Assembly: GCA_021767625.1 (NCBI GenBank)
Contig: JAASTB010000094.1
Coordinates: 1-7,810, forward strand
Source of the DNA: Wenzhouxiangella sp.
GTDB taxonomy: Bacteria; Pseudomonadota; Gammaproteobacteria; Xanthomonadales; Wenzhouxiangellaceae
DNA: 7,810 nt
Direction of reading: 5' to 3'
Shown here: in pieces, positions 5,459-7,810 of the stretch
Position numbering within the stretch: the stretch's first letter is position 1
How the letters are laid out: every line of letters begins with the position of its first letter
The notes under the pieces: model-generated
What the model saw: only the letters and a program-made list of their open reading frames with translations
What the model was told of the DNA's origin: nothing
Databases searched by the model: none
Made by a program: the position numbers and the translations under genes

Positions 5459-7159
5459 TCAGGGCTGCTCGAAGCGATCCTGGAAGATGACGTCGGTCCC
5501 GCCGCTCTGAAGCTCGAACGCCCCCATGTCGAGCCCCGGACCGGCCACTCGATCGTACCCCGGCCCGCGCTGATCCTGGCCGGGCGCATTGGAACCGGCA
5601 GTGGCGGCGTTGACCGCCGGACTGTCGATCGTCAGGGCGTGCGTGTAGCCGGCATTGCCGCCGTTGTCCTGCAATGGCCCCAGCCCCGGATCGATCCCGA
5701 CTAGGTTGTCGCCATTGTCGGTGTAGTCGGAGTACTTGTGGCTGATCAGCGTCTCGGAAACCGAGCAGTACGGCGAGCCGGTCAGGTTCTGGTAGTCGGC
5801 CTGGTCCCGGTTGGCGGCAAAAATGGAGTCGTTGACCGTGCAGTTGCTGGCCGTACTGTAGAGCCCGCCGCCCCCGGAAGCCGCGTAGTTGTCAGCAAGC
5901 GTGCTGTACTTGATCTCGGCCGAAGTGTCGCCTTTCAGGTAGATCCCGCCGCCGTAGGCGCTTGCCTCGTTGCCCGAGATCGTGGAATTGCTGACCGCCA
6001 TCGTGGAGCCCGATCCCAGGTTGGCGTAAACACCGCCGCCGCCGGAGATCGTCGTCGATGCCTGGTTCTCGGAAATCTCCGAATACTTGACTTCGACAAG
6101 CGCCGTGCCGGTGGGCGCGTAGACATTGATCGCGCCGCCGCAACCATCGGTCGTGTTGCCGTAGAAAACTGAGTGGCCAACCGCTACCTGATCCGGCGAG
6201 CCCGACACGCTCACGGCGCCGCCGCAGCCGGCATTGGCGGCATTGCCTATGAATTCGCTGTACTCCACACCGACGGCACCCCCCTGGGCAGATACATTGA
6301 ACGCCCCGCCGAAGCTCGCATCGTTGCCGGCGGCATACACGCCTGAGGCATAGACATCGCCGCCGGAGGATTCAGCGAACAAGGCCCCACCGTCGTAGCC
6401 GGCATAATTGTCGTAGAAGATCGTGTCTCCGACTTCGATGTTGCCGTCACCGTCCTGACGCGCATAGACGGCACCGCCGTACTGGTTCGCACTGTTCAGG
6501 CCGAACGAAGAGTTGTCCCCGATGTACAGGCCCGCGTCCGGAGAGCCGCTGTTGTAAGGAGAGTGCCACACCCCGGCTCCGCTCTCGCTGGCATAGTTGC
6601 CCGTGATGAAGGAGCTTTCGATCGCAAGATAGGTCGAGCGGCTGTAGATGCCGCCGCCCAGGTTGCCGCCGCCGCCCGTGATTTCGAGACCACGCACCCT
6701 GAAGGACGCACTGTTGAAAGACGGTGCGGCCGTATAACGGGCATAGAAGACCGGGGCGTTGCCGGTTCCAGCCACTTCGATTCGCCCGTCGCCCTCGATC
6801 GTCACTTCCGACTCGACGAGCAGGGTGGAACCGTCAAAGTAGAACCCGCCGTCGGCACTACTGAGCTGGATGGTGCCGCTCAGGCCCGACTCGAATACGA
6901 TGGTGTCTTCCCCATCCTCACCGTCGGCGCATTGATAGCTGCCGGTCGCGCCATCGATATAGGCCGCGTAGAGCGCTGAACGCAGGGAACAGGCGCCCGT
7001 TTCTTCGGCGCCGTTGAGCGTGTCGACGGTAATCGTCGCGGCCTGCAGCGATCCCGCCGCCAACGCCGCCGAAACCGCCGTCGTCAGCGGAGCGATGCTT
7101 GGCTGCACCCGCTCGCGAATCTGGTACTTGACCGATGGGTTCTGATTCTCGGAGTCCAT
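5459..7159 (-). CDS. Exported CSLREA-type beta-helix protein (choice-of-anchor Q)
   Basis: A 566-residue protein. The N-terminus is charged for about 20 residues, then a signal core (about 22-40) ends in LQA before A41. 'ITVDTLNG...GACSLRSAL' (43-63) is the CSLREA N-terminal motif, here SAL instead of EAI. Parallel beta-helix rungs follow from about 155 to 455, repeating 'S-x-I/F-x-x-N-x-A...G-GG-x-Y/F/V' ('SSFITGNYASESGAGV', 'TIFYDNYAGYDGGALF', 'SEFIGNAANAGCGGAV', 'STISGNEASAYGGGIY'). Residues 485-549 match the choice-of-anchor Q end: 'GPLQDNGGNAGYTHAL', 'DSPAVNA', 'DQRG', 'GAFE'. The last residues 'DVIFQDRFE' resemble an 'IF-x-D-GFE' tail common in Lysobacterales exported proteins. No catalytic site is visible; a surface or adhesive role is likely. 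The start is secure: GGGAGGA (7164-7170) lies 4 bases before the ATG. It is divergent from the kinase gene across 271 bp. Confidence 0.9.
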   Translation of the reverse strand: MDSENQNPSVKYQIRERVQPSIAPLTTAVSAALAAGSLQAATITVDTLNGAEETGACSLRSALYAAYIDGATGSYQCADGEDGEDTIVFESGLSGTIQLSSADGGFYFDGSTLLVESEVTIEGDGRIEVAGTGNAPVFYARYTAAPSFNSASFRVRGLEITGGGGNLGGGIYSRSTYLAIESSFITGNYASESGAGVWHSPYNSGSPDAGLYIGDNSSFGLNSANQYGGAVYARQDGDGNIEVGDTIFYDNYAGYDGGALFAESSGGDVYASGVYAAGNDASFGGAFNVSAQGGAVGVEYSEFIGNAANAGCGGAVSVSGSPDQVAVGHSVFYGNTTDGCGGAINVYAPTGTALVEVKYSEISENQASTTISGGGGVYANLGSGSTMAVSNSTISGNEASAYGGGIYLKGDTSAEIKYSTLADNYAASGGGGLYSTASNCTVNDSIFAANRDQADYQNLTGSPYCSVSETLISHKYSDYTDNGDNLVGIDPGLGPLQDNGGNAGYTHALTIDSPAVNAATAGSNAPGQDQRGPGYDRVAGPGLDMGAFELQSGGTDVIFQDRFEQP

Positions 7160-7336
7160 TGCGTCCTCCCTTGCGATGTCGATGGACAGGCCCGGAACCG
7201 GGCCCGACCTGCCGGATCGGTCGCTGCCCGCGCCGACCCGTGCATTCACCCTAAAGGATGAAGCCGAGCGCTTGCAAAGCCCATTGGGCGACACACCCCG
7301 GGCGCCAGGATCCACACGCCGAGCCATATCTTTGAC

Positions 7337-7353
7337 GCGCCATCCGATGGCGC
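7337..7353. promoter_or_regulatory. 17-bp palindrome in the divergent intergenic region
   Basis: Two perfect 8-bp arms (GCGCCATC and GATGGCGC) flank a single central C. It lies in the 271-bp gap between the divergent CSLREA and kinase genes, 77 bases before the kinase start and about 180 bases before the CSLREA start. The size and near-contiguous symmetry suit a dimeric DNA-binding protein. No second copy was noticed in the window. A CATAAT hexamer at 7381 could be a -10 element for the kinase, but no matching -35 is evident. Confidence 0.4.
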
Positions 7354-7430
7354 CTTGCGGGGCACGAGTCGGTTCTGATGCATAATGCGTGCTGGTCTTC
7401 CACAAGGGGCGCCGGCATGGTGGCAAGGCG

Positions 7431-7810
7431 ATGAGCCAGGATCGACCCGACGACGACCGAACCCGGATCGAAGACGACGCAACGCGCGCCCTCGACGAAA
7501 AGGCGCACGACTCGGCCCGGCCCGACACCCCCGACGACGAACTGAAGCTGCCTGGCTATCGCGTCGTCGAGAAACTCGGCAGCGGCGGCATGGGCCAGGT
7601 CTTTCTCGCCCAGCAGCTCGAGCCGGTCGAGCGCATGGTCGCGGTCAAGCTGATCCAGCAGAAGATCCGCAGCGCGACCAGCGAGGTGCGCTTCCTGGTC
7701 GAGCGCCAGGCCATGGCGCAGATGAACCATCCCGCCATCGCCCAGATCTTCGAGGCCGGCACCAACCCCGACGGCTATCCCTACTTCGCCATGGAGTACG
7801 TGCCCGGGGA
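7431..7810 (+). CDS. Hanks-type serine/threonine protein kinase (5' part, 3' end outside window)
   Basis: The first 126 codons are present. Residues 1-40 are acidic and disordered-looking, with no signal peptide, so the kinase domain is cytoplasmic. The domain starts at about 43: glycine loop 'GSGGMGQV' (50-57), catalytic Lys73 in 'VAVKLI', and a C-helix region 'RFLVERQAMAQMNHPAIAQI' (87-106) with E91 the likely salt-bridge Glu. The strand-5/hinge 'YFAMEYVPG' (118-126) is cut by the window edge. HRD, DFG and any C-terminal part are not visible. The 'ERQAMAQMNHP' pattern recalls proteobacterial kinases that often carry C-terminal TPR repeats, but that part lies outside. The ATG at 7431 is the only reasonable start; the Shine-Dalgarno before it (CAAGGCG) is weak. 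Substrates are unknown; the gene is divergent from the CSLREA beta-helix gene. Confidence 0.9.
   Translation, partial: MSQDRPDDDRTRIEDDATRALDEKAHDSARPDTPDDELKLPGYRVVEKLGSGGMGQVFLAQQLEPVERMVAVKLIQQKIRSATSEVRFLVERQAMAQMNHPAIAQIFEAGTNPDGYPYFAMEYVPG

Noticed and set aside
5102..5704. A 200-codon plus-strand frame spanning the operon leader and the end of the CSLREA gene.
   Set aside because: It crosses two well-supported minus-strand genes and the hairpin region, and its translation is arginine-rich and domain-free.
7191..7202. CCCGGAACCGGG palindrome in the CSLREA leader.
   Set aside because: It is short, gives only a 4-bp stem in RNA, and is expected by chance in sequence this GC-rich.
7245..7276. 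TTGCAA with 16-bp spacing to TTTAGG on the minus strand as a promoter for the CSLREA gene.
   Set aside because: The -10 matches only three of six consensus bases; plausible position but too weak to annotate.
7160..7528. Upstream extension of the CSLREA frame to an ATG at 7528.
   Set aside because: It would add 123 residues ahead of the signal peptide and overlap the divergent kinase. A strong GGGAGGA site fixes the start at 7159.
7251..7730. A 159-codon minus-strand frame opposite the kinase start.
   Set aside because: It lies antisense to an unmistakable kinase glycine loop and catalytic lysine, and its product has no recognisable features.

Overview
The window is high-GC bacterial chromosomal DNA. 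It carries seven protein genes and no RNA gene, insertion sequence or CRISPR array that I can see. The mix of genes fits a Gammaproteobacterium near Lysobacterales/Wenzhouxiangellaceae: exported beta-helix proteins, one ending in an 'IF-x-D-x-FE' tail and one in an IPTL-like sorting tail, a vWA protein of the MIDAS type, and a Hanks-type kinase with the 'ERQAMAQMNHP' style of C-helix. That placement is inferred from protein style only.

Layout. (1) 1-749, minus: 5' part of an exported vWA-domain protein, cut by the window edge. (2) 914-2863, plus, divergent from it: an exported right-handed beta-helix protein with a C-terminal tripartite sorting-like tail. (3) 2873-5329, minus, convergent with gene 2 across only 9 bp: a compact three-gene operon. 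In transcription order it encodes a C-tail-anchored protein of unknown function, an XRE-type helix-turn-helix protein with its own C-terminal membrane helix, and a DUF2207-family (YciQ-like) membrane protein. The genes are separated by 1 bp or overlap. (4) 5459-7159, minus: a second, unrelated exported beta-helix protein of the CSLREA / choice-of-anchor-Q type. (5) 7431-7810, plus, divergent from gene 4: the N-terminal part of a serine/threonine protein kinase, cut by the window edge.

The window mixes surface or envelope proteins (vWA, two beta-helices, DUF2207) with signalling proteins (membrane-tethered XRE protein, Ser/Thr kinase). The only group with real evidence of acting together is the three-gene operon, whose members all carry membrane segments and are translationally packed. 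The rest are linked by position only. Non-coding structure is modest: a large inverted repeat in the leader of the operon whose 3' arm includes the likely ribosome-binding site, a small hairpin that may end the CSLREA transcript, and a 17-bp palindrome in the divergent region before the kinase. Very long open frames lie antisense to genes 2 and 3; I read these as GC-driven shadows.
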